Shown piece by piece: positions 1 to 11,936 of a stretch of DNA of 64,000 nucleotides. Each line of letters opens with the position of its first letter. Positions within the stretch are counted from its first letter, which is position 1. The position numbers and the translations under genes are program-made. The DNA comes from Elusimicrobiota bacterium (GTDB lineage: Bacteria > Elusimicrobiota > Elusimicrobia > FEN-1173). Below the pieces are notes generated by a model. The model was given only the letters and a program-made list of their open reading frames with translations, ran no database searches and was not told the origin of the DNA. The stretch covers positions 682,001 to 746,000 of the forward strand of contig JADJJR010000001.1 in the NCBI GenBank assembly GCA_016706425.1, written 5' to 3'.

Positions 1-1
1 C

Positions 2-643
2 GCCGTGGCGGGGGTCGGCCCCAGCGTGGTTTACAACCGGTTCGATCATTTCCTGGCCACCTATTACACCACCGCCCCCGCGGCGGCGGTTCATCTCCAA
101 ACCGACGCGAACCGAGGCTTGACCCTGGGCGGCACGGTCCAGGATTTCGCCGCGGCGGCCATCCCCGGCGCGGTCGTCCAATTGGCGGGGAGCATTGCCA
201 CCGGCAACCTCCCGGCGGGAACGGGTTCCTACTCCCAATTGAACCTGTGGGAGGGGGGCTACACCGTGACGCCCTCCGCGGCCGGGTACGCCTATGTCCC
301 CGCGAGTCAATCCTTTGCCTCGTTTCAGGCCACCAACACCACCGTGAATTTCGTGGGCGGGCCCGTGAACATTGACGTGGCCGACAATTTGTTTGATCCG
401 TCCAAGGGCGAGATCATGACGGTGAATTATTCCGTCCTGCCCGGGGCGGTGTTGGTACGGGTTTACACCCTACGGGGCGTGCCGGTCAAAACCCTGGTGG
501 ACGGTTCCCACGCCGCCGGCGCCTTCAGCACGACCTGGGACGGCCGCAACGACGCCGGGGAAATCGTCGCGAGCGGAATCTATTTGATCCGGATCGAAGC
601 GGACCGGCTGAACAAAATTTTGAAAGCGGCGGTGGTTAAATGA
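2..643 (+). CDS. C-terminal part of a secreted protein with a FlgD-like Ig domain (5' partial)
   Basis: The reading frame is open at the left edge of the window, so only the last ~213 residues are visible. The first half looks like a repeated beta-sandwich (carboxypeptidase-regulatory-like) segment, with phrases such as GGTVQDFAAAAIPGAVV and a GYTVTPSAAGYAYVP stretch. The last ~85 residues match the FlgD Ig-like fold found at the C-terminus of secreted proteins: a VRVYTLRGVPVKTL strand, then TWDGRNDAGEIVASGIYLIR. In many diderms this domain acts in sorting or anchoring exported proteins. Its stop overlaps the start of the PorV-like gene by 4 bases (ATGA), which suggests co-expression with an outer-membrane partner. 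The N-terminus, and so the true function, lies outside the window. Confidence 0.7.
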   Translation, partial: AVAGVGPSVVYNRFDHFLATYYTTAPAAAVHLQTDANRGLTLGGTVQDFAAAAIPGAVVQLAGSIATGNLPAGTGSYSQLNLWEGGYTVTPSAAGYAYVPASQSFASFQATNTTVNFVGGPVNIDVADNLFDPSKGEIMTVNYSVLPGAVLVRVYTLRGVPVKTLVDGSHAAGAFSTTWDGRNDAGEIVASGIYLIRIEADRLNKILKAAVVK

Positions 644-1614
644 AACGCGCGCGTCGAGCCGGGATTCTCTTGATCGCCGGGGCGATCCCCTGGGCCCTCC
701 GGGCCGTGGACTCGCGCACCGGCGGTTTGACCCTGTTGGAGACCGCCGACGCCCGCGCCACCGCCCTGGGCGAAGCCGCGACCGCCCTGACGGGGGATTT
801 GAGCGGGGTGGCCTACAACCCGGCCGCCCTGACGACGATGGAATTTTCCCAGTTCTTGTCCCAATTTGAAACCTCCCCCGGCGAGGTGCGCACGGGGCTC
901 CTGGCCGGCGGGTGGACCAATCAGCGGGTGGGTCTGGCCGCGTCGGTCGCCTACCTCGACGCCGGCACCATCGACATCGTGCCCACTCTGGGGCCGTCGG
1001 TCACCCGCCGCGCCCAGCAGGATTTCGTGGGGTCCCTGTCGGCGGGCGCGGCCCTGGCCGAGGGGTTCCGCGTGGGTGTCACGGGAAAATTCCTGACCTC
1101 CCGCCTGGCGGAGGAAGCTTCGGCCACCGCGGTGGCCGGCGACGCGGGTCTCTTGATCAATTTGTTTACCCCCGGCCTGCGGCTGGGCGCCTCGGCGCAG
1201 AACGTCGGATCGGGCGTGACCTACCGTTCCGTGGAAGACCCTCTGCCCACTTTCTACCGCGTGGGCCTGTCTTTCGAAGCGCGGTCGCCCGAGGAGGAGG
1301 CGTCCACTTTCGGCCTCGGCGGGCCTTGGTACATGCAGATGGGGCAGGGGCGTTCCCGTTTTTGGGGCGGCGCCGACGCCGTCGTCGACCGCTGGGGCAA
1401 CGTGGTCGGCGCGTTCGGTTTTGAGTGGGAGCTCGCCCGGCGCGCCGCGCTGCGGGTCGGCGGTCGCGTCGGGGGCGAAGACCCGGGCGTCACCGGCGGG
1501 GTGGGGGTTTGGCTGCAACGCTGGCGGGTGGACTATTCCATTCAATTGGTGGACGAGTTGACGGACCGCCACCGCTTCACGCTGTCCTATTTTTGGCGAA
1601 CCGACGGAGAGTAA
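640..1614 (+). CDS. PorV/PorQ-like outer-membrane protein
   Basis: This is a 324-residue protein with an N-terminal signal sequence (Arg-rich start, then GILLIAGAIPWALRA). The mature part begins with the family pattern of PorV/PorQ (UPF0164) barrels: ADARATALGEAATAL, then SGVAYNPAAL, where the Asn-Pro-Ala-Ala turn is diagnostic. The rest is alternating beta-strand sequence ending in an aromatic C-terminal strand (LSYFWRTDGE). PorV-type proteins sit in the outer membrane and, in type IX secretion, shuttle cargo. Here the upstream overlapping gene encodes a FlgD-Ig C-terminus, a common cargo-like neighbour. Whether a full type IX system exists cannot be seen here. The start is the ATG overlapping the upstream stop. 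Confidence 0.8.
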   Translation: MKRARRAGILLIAGAIPWALRAVDSRTGGLTLLETADARATALGEAATALTGDLSGVAYNPAALTTMEFSQFLSQFETSPGEVRTGLLAGGWTNQRVGLAASVAYLDAGTIDIVPTLGPSVTRRAQQDFVGSLSAGAALAEGFRVGVTGKFLTSRLAEEASATAVAGDAGLLINLFTPGLRLGASAQNVGSGVTYRSVEDPLPTFYRVGLSFEARSPEEEASTFGLGGPWYMQMGQGRSRFWGGADAVVDRWGNVVGAFGFEWELARRAALRVGGRVGGEDPGVTGGVGVWLQRWRVDYSIQLVDELTDRHRFTLSYFWRTDGE

Positions 1615-1620
1615 ACTTTT

Positions 1621-4932
<3,312 letters not shown>

Positions 4933-5032
4933 CGGTCTTTCCCGCGCGGCCGACTGGGACGCCCGTTACGGGGGCGCCCCCCATGTCTACGGCACCGAAG
5001 CCAACGATTTCCTGAAAGCCTGGGCGCACCGC

Positions 5033-5560
5033 TTGCCGCCCCGGGGGCGGGTTCTGTCCCTCGCCGAAGGCGAGGGGCGCAACGCCGTTTATTTGGCTGG
5101 CCTCGGCCACGCGGTCACCGCCGTCGACCAATCGGCCGTGGGTCTGGAAAAAGCCCGTCGACTCGCCGCCGCGCGGGGCGTGACCCTGGAAACCGTCGTG
5201 GCGGATTTAACGGATTACGTCGTCGCGCCGGAAAGCTGGGACGGGGTCGTCTCCATTTTTTGCCACCTTCCCGCGGCGGTGCGACGGCGTTTGCACGCCG
5301 GTGTCGTTGCCGGGCTTCGGCCGGGCGGTGTGCTGTTGTTGGAGGCCTATCGCCCGGCCCAACTCCAATACAAAACCGGCGGCCCGCCCACCGCCGATCT
5401 ATTGCCCACCCTGGACGAATTGAAAATTGACCTGGCCGCTCTTGAATTAATCCACGCCGTCGAAACGGAGCGTGACGTCGTGGAGGGAACCCTCCACACC
5501 GGGCGGGCCGCGGTGGTCCAGGTGGTCGCCCGCGGGCCGGCCCCACCGCCGACGTCATGA
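5033..5560 (+). CDS. TehB-like class I SAM-dependent methyltransferase (start uncertain)
   Basis: A Rossmann-type methyltransferase resembling the TehB/thiopurine methyltransferase group. It has a glycine loop LSLAEGEGRNAVYLAGLGH, an acidic end of strand 2 (AVDQSA) and a VVSIFCHLP strand 4. The family's N-terminal motif (WDARYGG, then YGTEANDFL) is encoded in the same frame from about position 4955, upstream of the first standard start codon, the TTG at 5033. Between the in-frame stop at 4712 and 5033 I find no ATG, GTG or TTG in this frame; a CTG lies at 5012. The real gene therefore probably begins in or near the carB 3' end, with an unusual start or a sequence error. Its stop overlaps the next gene (ATGA). 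The substrate is unknown. Confidence 0.7.
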   Translation: MPPRGRVLSLAEGEGRNAVYLAGLGHAVTAVDQSAVGLEKARRLAAARGVTLETVVADLTDYVVAPESWDGVVSIFCHLPAAVRRRLHAGVVAGLRPGGVLLLEAYRPAQLQYKTGGPPTADLLPTLDELKIDLAALELIHAVETERDVVEGTLHTGRAAVVQVVARGPAPPPTS

Positions 5561-7602
5561 ACACGAGCTCCGGCCGTTTCGGGCCCCGCGCCGAAGTCAC
5601 CGTCCTGGCGGTTGTTGAAGTCGTTCTGACGGCCTTGGCCGTCGGCGCGACCGTTCTTCTCGACCGCGTTTTCCCCTTAGAGCCCTTCGCCTTTGTCCTG
5701 GTGGCCTACGGCGTTTTTGCCGGGGGCACGATGGTGGTGTTGCGGATTGTGCGGGGGATTGTCCCTTTGGTTCCGGGCGTGTACAGCCCGGAGGAGAACC
5801 CCCGCGTGCTTTTCGCCTGGCGCGTGTTCAACTACCTCGCCATGAACAACTTATTCTTCCATTACCAAAACGGCCTACTGCCCGCCCACCTGCGGAAATT
5901 TTTCAGCCGCTGGCTGGGCATGAACGCCGGCGGAGGCATCATCTCCATCGCCGGCGTGGTCGTCGACCCCTACCTCATCACGCTGGAGGCGGACACCATG
6001 GTGGGGCAAGACGCCTCCCTCTTGCCGTCCCTGTACGAAAACGGCCGGCTCACCCTGGGAACCGTCGTTGTTCGTCGGGGCGCGGTGATCGGCGCGCGAA
6101 GCGTGGTGTTGCCGGGGGTTTCCATCGGCCGGGGAGCCATGGTCAAGGCCATGTCGGTCGTGGCCGAAAACACGGTCATCGGCGATGGGGAAGTGTGGGG
6201 CGGCGTGCCCGCCCGGAAAATGGGCCAAATCCCCGTGGGCGGCGAAAACCGTTTTTCCACCTGGCGCGATCTCTTGGTCTCGGGAACGGTTGAAACCGCC
6301 ATTTTAACCGCCGCGGGGATCGGGGCCTGGGCGGCGCTTCGTCGATGGTCGCTCGGGTTCTTCGAGGTCGCCCTGGTGTTTTACGTCGCTCAAACCGCCG
6401 TCGCGTTGGGGGCCGAGTGGATCATTCGGCGGGTGTGGCCCTTTCGCGAAGGGGTGTACAACCGCGCCGAGCATCCCTGGGCCTGCCTGCGCTGGAACCT
6501 GTTCGCCTTCATCGGGATCACAAATTTGTTTTCGCTTTACCAGCGGGATTTAATCCCCCCGGTTCTTCGGTTCGTCCTGCATCGCCTTATGGGGGCGCGG
6601 ATTCGTCGGGGGCGCGGGCATCTTTCGGCCATCGGGATCGTGCTCGATCCGTTTTTTGTGACCATGGACAATGTCGCCTCCACGGGCTACGACGCCCTGC
6701 TGCTGCCCCACGCTCTGGCGGTGACGGAGCTCCATCTGCGGGCGATTCGCGTGGGGGAAAACGCCATCGTGGGCGAACGCGCGGTCCTCATGCCGGGGGT
6801 GGAGGTCGGCGCCGGGGCGGAGATCTTGCCCATGACGCTGGTCACGGCGGGCACCCGCGTGCCGCCCGGGACCCGGTGGGGCGGCGTGCCGGCGCGGAAC
6901 CTCGGCCCGGCGACGGACCCGGGCGGGTTTGTGGCGGGCCGCCCGTTGCTGCGTTCGGCGGACATTTTTTTGACGGTCCTGGCCGAAGCCTTGATTTTTT
7001 CGCTCGCCTCCCTGGGCGTTTGGGTCCTCAGCCGTTTGGTTTCTTTGGACTTGTTTTTGGGAATGGTCTCGTTTTACGGCTTTATGGTGGGATCCACCTT
7101 GGCCGTTTTGGCGGGACTCCGCCGCCTCTGGCCCCTGCCCGAAGGGGAATACTATCAGGAAAAGGACGGCCGGGTGTTATTGGTTTGGAAACTCCACGCC
7201 TTCCTGTGCATCACCAATTTATTTTTGCACTACCAAAACGGGCTGGTGCCGCCGGAGTTTCGACGGCTGTTCCTGCGACTGCTGGGCTTGACGACCGAGC
7301 GGGGGCGGGTGCGGTCCCTGCCGTGCTCGTTGGTGGCGGATCCCTACATGGTCACCTTGGAGCGGGACGCGTCGCTCGGGCACGACGTGCTTTTGTTGCC
7401 CGGGCATCTCACGGGCGGGCGCTTGCAGTTGCGGCGGATCCGCGTGGGGCGCGGCGCCTCGATCGGTGCCCGGGCGATGCTCTTGCCCGGCGTCACCCTC
7501 GGTGAGGGCGCGCGCGTGGAGCCCTTGTCGTTGGTCGAGGCCGGAACGACGATCGGTCCCGGCGAGCGTTGGGGCGGGGTGCCCGCCCGACGGCTCGACT
7601 AG
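5557..7602 (+). CDS. Membrane protein with three tandem Pls/PosA-type hexapeptide transferase units
   Basis: This 681-residue protein is three copies of a ~225-residue module. Each copy has two hydrophobic helices, an RxVWPxxEGxY-like turn, a short helix containing N-L-F-x-x-Y-Q, then a left-handed beta-helix of hexapeptide repeats ending in WGGVPAR (residues ~223, ~445 and ~678). This module is known as the C-terminal part of Pls/PosA-family non-ribosomal peptide synthetases such as the epsilon-poly-lysine synthetase. Here there is no adenylation or carrier domain. Each unit keeps IGARxxxLPGV or a variant (VGERAVLMPGV in unit 2). The protein likely sits in the inner membrane with three helix domains. 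An acyl- or peptidyl-transfer role is inferred. It overlaps the methyltransferase stop and shares the palindromic CTAG stop with the convergent gene. Confidence 0.75.
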   Translation: MNTSSGRFGPRAEVTVLAVVEVVLTALAVGATVLLDRVFPLEPFAFVLVAYGVFAGGTMVVLRIVRGIVPLVPGVYSPEENPRVLFAWRVFNYLAMNNLFFHYQNGLLPAHLRKFFSRWLGMNAGGGIISIAGVVVDPYLITLEADTMVGQDASLLPSLYENGRLTLGTVVVRRGAVIGARSVVLPGVSIGRGAMVKAMSVVAENTVIGDGEVWGGVPARKMGQIPVGGENRFSTWRDLLVSGTVETAILTAAGIGAWAALRRWSLGFFEVALVFYVAQTAVALGAEWIIRRVWPFREGVYNRAEHPWACLRWNLFAFIGITNLFSLYQRDLIPPVLRFVLHRLMGARIRRGRGHLSAIGIVLDPFFVTMDNVASTGYDALLLPHALAVTELHLRAIRVGENAIVGERAVLMPGVEVGAGAEILPMTLVTAGTRVPPGTRWGGVPARNLGPATDPGGFVAGRPLLRSADIFLTVLAEALIFSLASLGVWVLSRLVSLDLFLGMVSFYGFMVGSTLAVLAGLRRLWPLPEGEYYQEKDGRVLLVWKLHAFLCITNLFLHYQNGLVPPEFRRLFLRLLGLTTERGRVRSLPCSLVADPYMVTLERDASLGHDVLLLPGHLTGGRLQLRRIRVGRGASIGARAMLLPGVTLGEGARVEPLSLVEAGTTIGPGERWGGVPARRLD

Positions 7603-8921
7603 TTCGCGGGCGCGGGCGCCGCTTCGGGGGCCTTTTCCGTCGCCGTCGCGGGGGGAGCCGGGGTCGGCGCGGGCGCGGGCTTCGCGCCGACGCGCTCCTG
7701 GGCCTCCGTCCGGCCCGACCCGAACCGCAGGGCCAGGGACACGATGTGGGCCGAATGCTTCAAGCTTCCCGCGAAATCGCCTTCCTCATCCGAGAAAAAC
7801 GCGTAATCCAATTTCAAGACCGGGATGTCGATCCCCAGCCCCGCCGTGGCGTACCCTTGGTTGGCCCCGGCGCGGAAGCGCAGGAACCACCAGCGGTATT
7901 CCGCGCCCAGGTGGATGTGCTTGCCCGCGCTGTCGGCGATCAACCCCCCGTCGAGCAGGACCTTGCTGTCTTCGTTGAGGACGTCCCGCACGTCCGCCGC
8001 GAGGGTCAACCGGTCGCCCGTGGGCAGGCCGAGGGGCCCGAGGCCCAGGCGCGCGGGGGTCCAGGCGACGCCCACGTTCAGACGCTGGGGAATACCCGCC
8101 GTTCGGGCGGGGCGGGCGTCGAACCCGTCCTCCGCGGCCAACGCGTCGAATTTCAGTTGCGTGCCGCCGAAATCCATCCACGTCGCGGCGATGTTGAGCC
8201 GCGCGGTCGGTTGATACAAGGCGCCGAAGTCGATGCCGTGCCCTTTGCCTCGTTGCAGCGGGGGGGCGTCGTAGCTGTCCAATTGAATGAAGGACACGCG
8301 GGTGTCGCTGGCCTGGGCGCGGTTGAGGTATTTGAGCGTGGCCCCGACGCCCAGGTGCCCCGGGAGAATCGGAAGCGAATCGAAATGCTTGGCCAAGCTC
8401 ACCATGGGCGCCGCGTCAATATTGATGTCGTAGTACAGGGAGGGGGTGAGCACGTCGTAGACAAAGCCGACGCGGCCGCTGGCCTGACCGAAGAGGCCGG
8501 CGCCCCAGAAAAACCCACCGACCACGGGCCCCGAAAGGTAGCTCAGGTTCGGCGCGCCGAAGCCGAAGGTGGGGCGCAGGGTCACGAGATCGCGGTTGAT
8601 CTGGTTGATGAGCGCGGCCTGGCGGGCGGGAAGGAGGGTGTCGAAGTTTTTAAGGTCGTCTTCGTTGTCGTTGATGAAGTCGATGATCTTCGTCACGTCG
8701 TTGCCCACGGTGACGGGGATGTCGAGCAGGGTGAACGCCGATCCGGTGCGCTGCACGAGGCCCGCCGGGTTGTAGAAAAATATGTTTTGGTCGTCGGCCA
8801 TGGCCGTGAAGGCGTCGCCCATGCCGAGGGCACGTGCCCCGCGGACCGCCATGGGGCGTTCCGTGGCCGCCAACGTTCCGGCCAGGGTCAGGGCGGTTAT
8901 CGCAAGGAAAAGTCTTTTCAT
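7599..8921 (-). CDS. PorV/PorQ-like outer-membrane protein, second copy
   Basis: This 440-residue protein starts at the ATG at 8921, preceded by AGGAGA seven bases upstream, with a clear signal peptide (KRLFLAITALTLAGTLAA). The mature start, RGARALGMGDAFTAMADD followed by FFYNPAGLV, is the PorV/PorQ or TraF-like signature. A long barrel follows, with GVGATLKYLN and DFGALYQPTARLNIAATW type strands. The tail of about 40 residues is Ala/Pro-rich (PAPAPTPAPP) and would extend beyond the barrel. It lies 11 bases after a lipoprotein gene on the same strand, so the two are probably co-transcribed. It differs strongly from the gene at 640-1614 in length and tail. Confidence 0.78.
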   Translation of the reverse strand: MKRLFLAITALTLAGTLAATERPMAVRGARALGMGDAFTAMADDQNIFFYNPAGLVQRTGSAFTLLDIPVTVGNDVTKIIDFINDNEDDLKNFDTLLPARQAALINQINRDLVTLRPTFGFGAPNLSYLSGPVVGGFFWGAGLFGQASGRVGFVYDVLTPSLYYDINIDAAPMVSLAKHFDSLPILPGHLGVGATLKYLNRAQASDTRVSFIQLDSYDAPPLQRGKGHGIDFGALYQPTARLNIAATWMDFGGTQLKFDALAAEDGFDARPARTAGIPQRLNVGVAWTPARLGLGPLGLPTGDRLTLAADVRDVLNEDSKVLLDGGLIADSAGKHIHLGAEYRWWFLRFRAGANQGYATAGLGIDIPVLKLDYAFFSDEEGDFAGSLKHSAHIVSLALRFGSGRTEAQERVGAKPAPAPTPAPPATATEKAPEAAPAPAN

Positions 8922-8932
8922 GGAAGGTCTCC

Positions 8933-9772
8933 TCAGTCGGCCGGAATCTGGTCGGGAAGGGTGGGCAACACCACGTCGAAGTAAGAGGGCGGGGCGGGCG
9001 TGCAACCCGTGCCCGCCAAGATTTGCGTATCGTAAAGGTCCGCCGCGTCGTTTTGTAAATCGAAAAGCATGTCGCCCGCCGATTGATTCAGTTTGATCGC
9101 CGCGAGACCCAGGTACCGGGCCCCCCAGGCGGCTTCTTCGGCGGCGATGGCCACGTCGGGACAGGCGCCGCCCGTTTGAACCACTTCGAAATCCGAACCA
9201 CTGACTCGAATATCAAACACGGGCCTTCTGTAGGCCCAAGTGGCCGCGTGAAGGATCCGGCAAAGGCCCAGGTTGATGAGCAGGTTGGGGTTGTCGGCGG
9301 GGATGGTTCCGTCGGAGAGACCCAGGCGGATCCGCTCCAGGAGCGGAATCGCCGCCTTGAGCGCGTTGTGAAGGTCGGCCACCGAGAGTCCGAAGAGGAT
9401 GCTGTCGGTCGGGGCTCCCGGCGCCGCGGTCATCACCGCGCTCCGCAGGGCGGTGGCGGAAGAGCCGGGGTTCGACGTCATCAAGTTGGAGAGCAATTGC
9501 CCCAGGTTCAAGCCCGACCGGCCCATGGCCGCGACGGCGGCGCCGTAGAGGGCCTCGGCGCTGCGGGGATCCTGGGCGAGGGCCCGGTTGAAGTAATCCT
9601 CGGCGGCGGGGAAATTCAGGTCCGCCAGGGCGGCGTTGCCGTCGGCGATCAAACTCCGGGCGTCGCCGGACCCTTCCTTGTGCAGGCCGCCGAACAAATT
9701 TTCATTCTGACAACCGGACAGGCCGACCAGGCCGAACAGCCCGATCGCCGCCCAAAACGCGCGTCGTTTCAT
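8933..9772 (-). CDS. TPR-containing outer-membrane lipoprotein
   Basis: This 279-residue protein has a lipoprotein signal: basic start, hydrophobic stretch LFGLVGLSGC, with Cys21 as the lipidated residue. One or two tetratricopeptide-like helices follow (ADLNFPAAEDYFNRALAQDPRSAEALYGAAVAAM), then a helical region without recognised motifs and Cys residues in CRILHAATW and GGACPDV. TPR lipoproteins often scaffold outer-membrane complexes. The next gene on the same strand is a PorV-like barrel 11 bases away, so a paired role at the outer membrane is plausible. I do not recognise a precise family. Confidence 0.7.
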   Translation of the reverse strand: MKRRAFWAAIGLFGLVGLSGCQNENLFGGLHKEGSGDARSLIADGNAALADLNFPAAEDYFNRALAQDPRSAEALYGAAVAAMGRSGLNLGQLLSNLMTSNPGSSATALRSAVMTAAPGAPTDSILFGLSVADLHNALKAAIPLLERIRLGLSDGTIPADNPNLLINLGLCRILHAATWAYRRPVFDIRVSGSDFEVVQTGGACPDVAIAAEEAAWGARYLGLAAIKLNQSAGDMLFDLQNDAADLYDTQILAGTGCTPAPPSYFDVVLPTLPDQIPAD

Positions 9773-9976
9773 ACAGGCCTCCCCTGCGAAGCGATTGAAC
9801 CCAACCGAAGAATAGGGAGAAAAAAGGACTTTGGCAAGGGGCCCCGCCTTTCATTTTTTAGGAAAGGCTTCGGGGTTATTCTATACTTGCAACAGCGGGA
9901 GGCGGTTTCCGGGCGGTTGGGCCGGCGTTTGTTGTCCCCCTCGCGCCACTTTCCTTTGGACAGGACCCGCACGCCT

Positions 9977-11818
9977 ATGACGAACGGACCGCATTCCTTT
10001 CATATCCCGGTTTTGGGAACGGGGTTCACGGTCGACACCCCGCTGAAAGTGGCCCGCTTCGGGATCTCGTCGGTGATCTCTTTGGGCGACGATAAACTTC
10101 TCGAAAAGATGCGGGCGCATTACGCCGCCCTGCACGGGCGGCCCCACGCGCCCATCGGCGACGGCGAACCCGCCGCCCGGGCCCGGCGGACCACCGCCTA
10201 TCTCAATCTCGTGAACGATCTGGTGGCGGAGCAGGTGCGCCGTCTCCGCGCGCTGCCTTTTGAAAAAGGCAGCGAGATCACGCTTTATTTCGAAATGCTG
10301 CCCGATGATTCGCCGCTGAAACACGAACACGCGCGGATGACGGCCTCGGGCGACAGGATCGAACGCTCCCTGCGCCAGGCCCGGCTTCGAAAAGCCGTCG
10401 TGCCGGGCCGCATCGACGTCAACATCATGACCAAGGCCGACCGCTTCCCGGCCAGCGGCGGAACGGCGACGGAGGAATCCCAAACCATTGCGGCCCTGCG
10501 TGGGTTCGCCACGAGCGACCTCCGGTCGTCGATGGTTTTCTCCGCCGGACTGAACCTGCGCCTCTACGGGGCGGTGGCCGAATTCCCCGATTTCTTCATC
10601 GACGCCCGGGGCCAATCCCGGAAACAAATCATCCTGAAAGTCAGCGATTACCGTTCGGCCTTGACCCAAGGGAAAATCTTCGCGAAGCGGGGCCTGTGGG
10701 TTTCGGAGTTCCGCGTCGAATCGGGCTTGAATTGCGGCGGCCACGCTTTTCCCACCGTCGGGGAAACGCTGGGCCCCACCCTGGAGGAGTTCAAAACGCG
10801 GCGGGGCGAACTGGAAAGCGAAATGTTTCGATTGTTCCGGCCCGCCCTGTTGGAGAAAAAGGGGATCGCGGTCGCGCATCCCCCCGCCCTGCGCGTCACC
10901 GCCCAGGGAGGCATCGGCACCGCGGCCGAGGACCGTTTCCTCCGCGACCGCTACGGCATCGACGGAACCGGCTGGGGGACCCCGTTCCTCCTCGTGCCGG
11001 AGGCGACCACGGTCGACGACGAAACCTTAGCGCGGCTCGCCGCGGCCGGCGCGGACGACGTCCGCCTCAGCGGGTCCTCGCCCCTGGGCGCCCCCTTTTA
11101 CACCCTGCGCGGTTCCGCCAGCGAAACGGCGCGGCGCGAGCGCATCGCCCGGGGAAAACCGGGGAGCCCCTGCCCGAACGGGTACTTGGCCACGAACACC
11201 GAATTTCCCGGTCCGCTCCTTTGCACGGCGTCCTACGCTTACCAGAAAAAAAAGATCGAACAGTTGAAGAGCGCCGAAACGGATCCAGACGCCTTGTCCC
11301 GGGCCATGGAGCGGGTGATGGAGAAAGCCTGTTTGTGCCGGGATTTGGGCCACGCCGCCCTGGTGCGGTACGGTTTCCTCGCCAAGGAGTCGGCCACGCC
11401 CGCGGTGTGCCCCGGACCCAACATCGCCTTTTTTTCCAAGGTCTGTTCCCTTCGCGAAATGATCGATCACATCTACGGGCGCACCAACGATCTCGTCGCC
11501 GAGACGCGGCCTCATCAGTTCATCAACGAACTTCGTCTTTACGTCGCCTATTTGAAGGAGCGTGTGGCCGACGCGTTCCCCCGGATCGGTGAAAAGGAAA
11601 AAGTGTATTTCGCCGAATTCAAGAAAAACCTTCTCGCGGGGCTCGAACATTACAAAGGCCTCCTGCGGGAGGATTGGATCGAGGCGGAATCGAAAAGGGA
11701 GGAGTTCGCCGCCGCCCTCCAGGCCGTGCGCGCCGATCTCTTGGATTTTGTTAAACGGTTCCAATCGATGTTTGAAACCCCTTCTTTGGACGGTGCGTGG
11801 CCGACCCCGGCCTCGTAG
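9977..11818 (+). CDS. Conserved protein of unknown function, possible FMN-type TIM barrel with Cys motifs
   Basis: This 613-residue protein has its start set at the ATG at 9977, where protein-like sequence begins (HIPVLGTGFTVDTPLKVARF); the longer frame upstream runs antisense to the lipoprotein gene. The opening resembles the start of nitronate-monooxygenase or FMN barrels (substrate-site strand, then GISSVISL). Later VTAQGGIGTAAED and a GTPFLLVPEATTVD strand also fit a barrel with a glycine-rich phosphate grip. The second half has conserved-looking Cys positions: NCGGHAFP, SPCPNGYLATN, GPLLCTAS, CLCRDLGH and AVCPGPN. These could bind metal or an iron-sulfur cluster. Both the barrel and the metal site are inference. 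The gene stands alone with ~200 bases before it and 118 after it. Confidence 0.6.
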   Translation: MTNGPHSFHIPVLGTGFTVDTPLKVARFGISSVISLGDDKLLEKMRAHYAALHGRPHAPIGDGEPAARARRTTAYLNLVNDLVAEQVRRLRALPFEKGSEITLYFEMLPDDSPLKHEHARMTASGDRIERSLRQARLRKAVVPGRIDVNIMTKADRFPASGGTATEESQTIAALRGFATSDLRSSMVFSAGLNLRLYGAVAEFPDFFIDARGQSRKQIILKVSDYRSALTQGKIFAKRGLWVSEFRVESGLNCGGHAFPTVGETLGPTLEEFKTRRGELESEMFRLFRPALLEKKGIAVAHPPALRVTAQGGIGTAAEDRFLRDRYGIDGTGWGTPFLLVPEATTVDDETLARLAAAGADDVRLSGSSPLGAPFYTLRGSASETARRERIARGKPGSPCPNGYLATNTEFPGPLLCTASYAYQKKKIEQLKSAETDPDALSRAMERVMEKACLCRDLGHAALVRYGFLAKESATPAVCPGPNIAFFSKVCSLREMIDHIYGRTNDLVAETRPHQFINELRLYVAYLKERVADAFPRIGEKEKVYFAEFKKNLLAGLEHYKGLLREDWIEAESKREEFAAALQAVRADLLDFVKRFQSMFETPSLDGAWPTPAS

Positions 11819-11868
11819 CCACCGGCCCGTAAAGCCCGATCTTCGTTTTTTAGACCCTCCCGCGACAG

Positions 11869-11936
11869 CCGGTTTCGTCACGCATTGTTTACATGGGTGA
11901 AACCGGGATTTAATTCCCACCGGATATCATGGGGGC
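11869..11936 (+). promoter_or_regulatory. Hairpin and possible promoter ahead of the giant gene
   Basis: An 8-base inverted repeat (CCGGTTTC at 11869, GAAACCGG at 11899-11906) lies in the 118-base gap. A weak -35-like TTTACA at about 11888 and an AT-rich TTTAAT at about 11909 could form a promoter. No good ribosome site precedes the ATG at 11937. Confidence 0.3.

Noticed and set aside
7569..8984. Long plus-strand frame across the second PorV-like gene
   Set aside because: Arg/Gly/Val-rich shadow frame without motifs; the minus-strand gene has a signal peptide, ribosome site and family signature.
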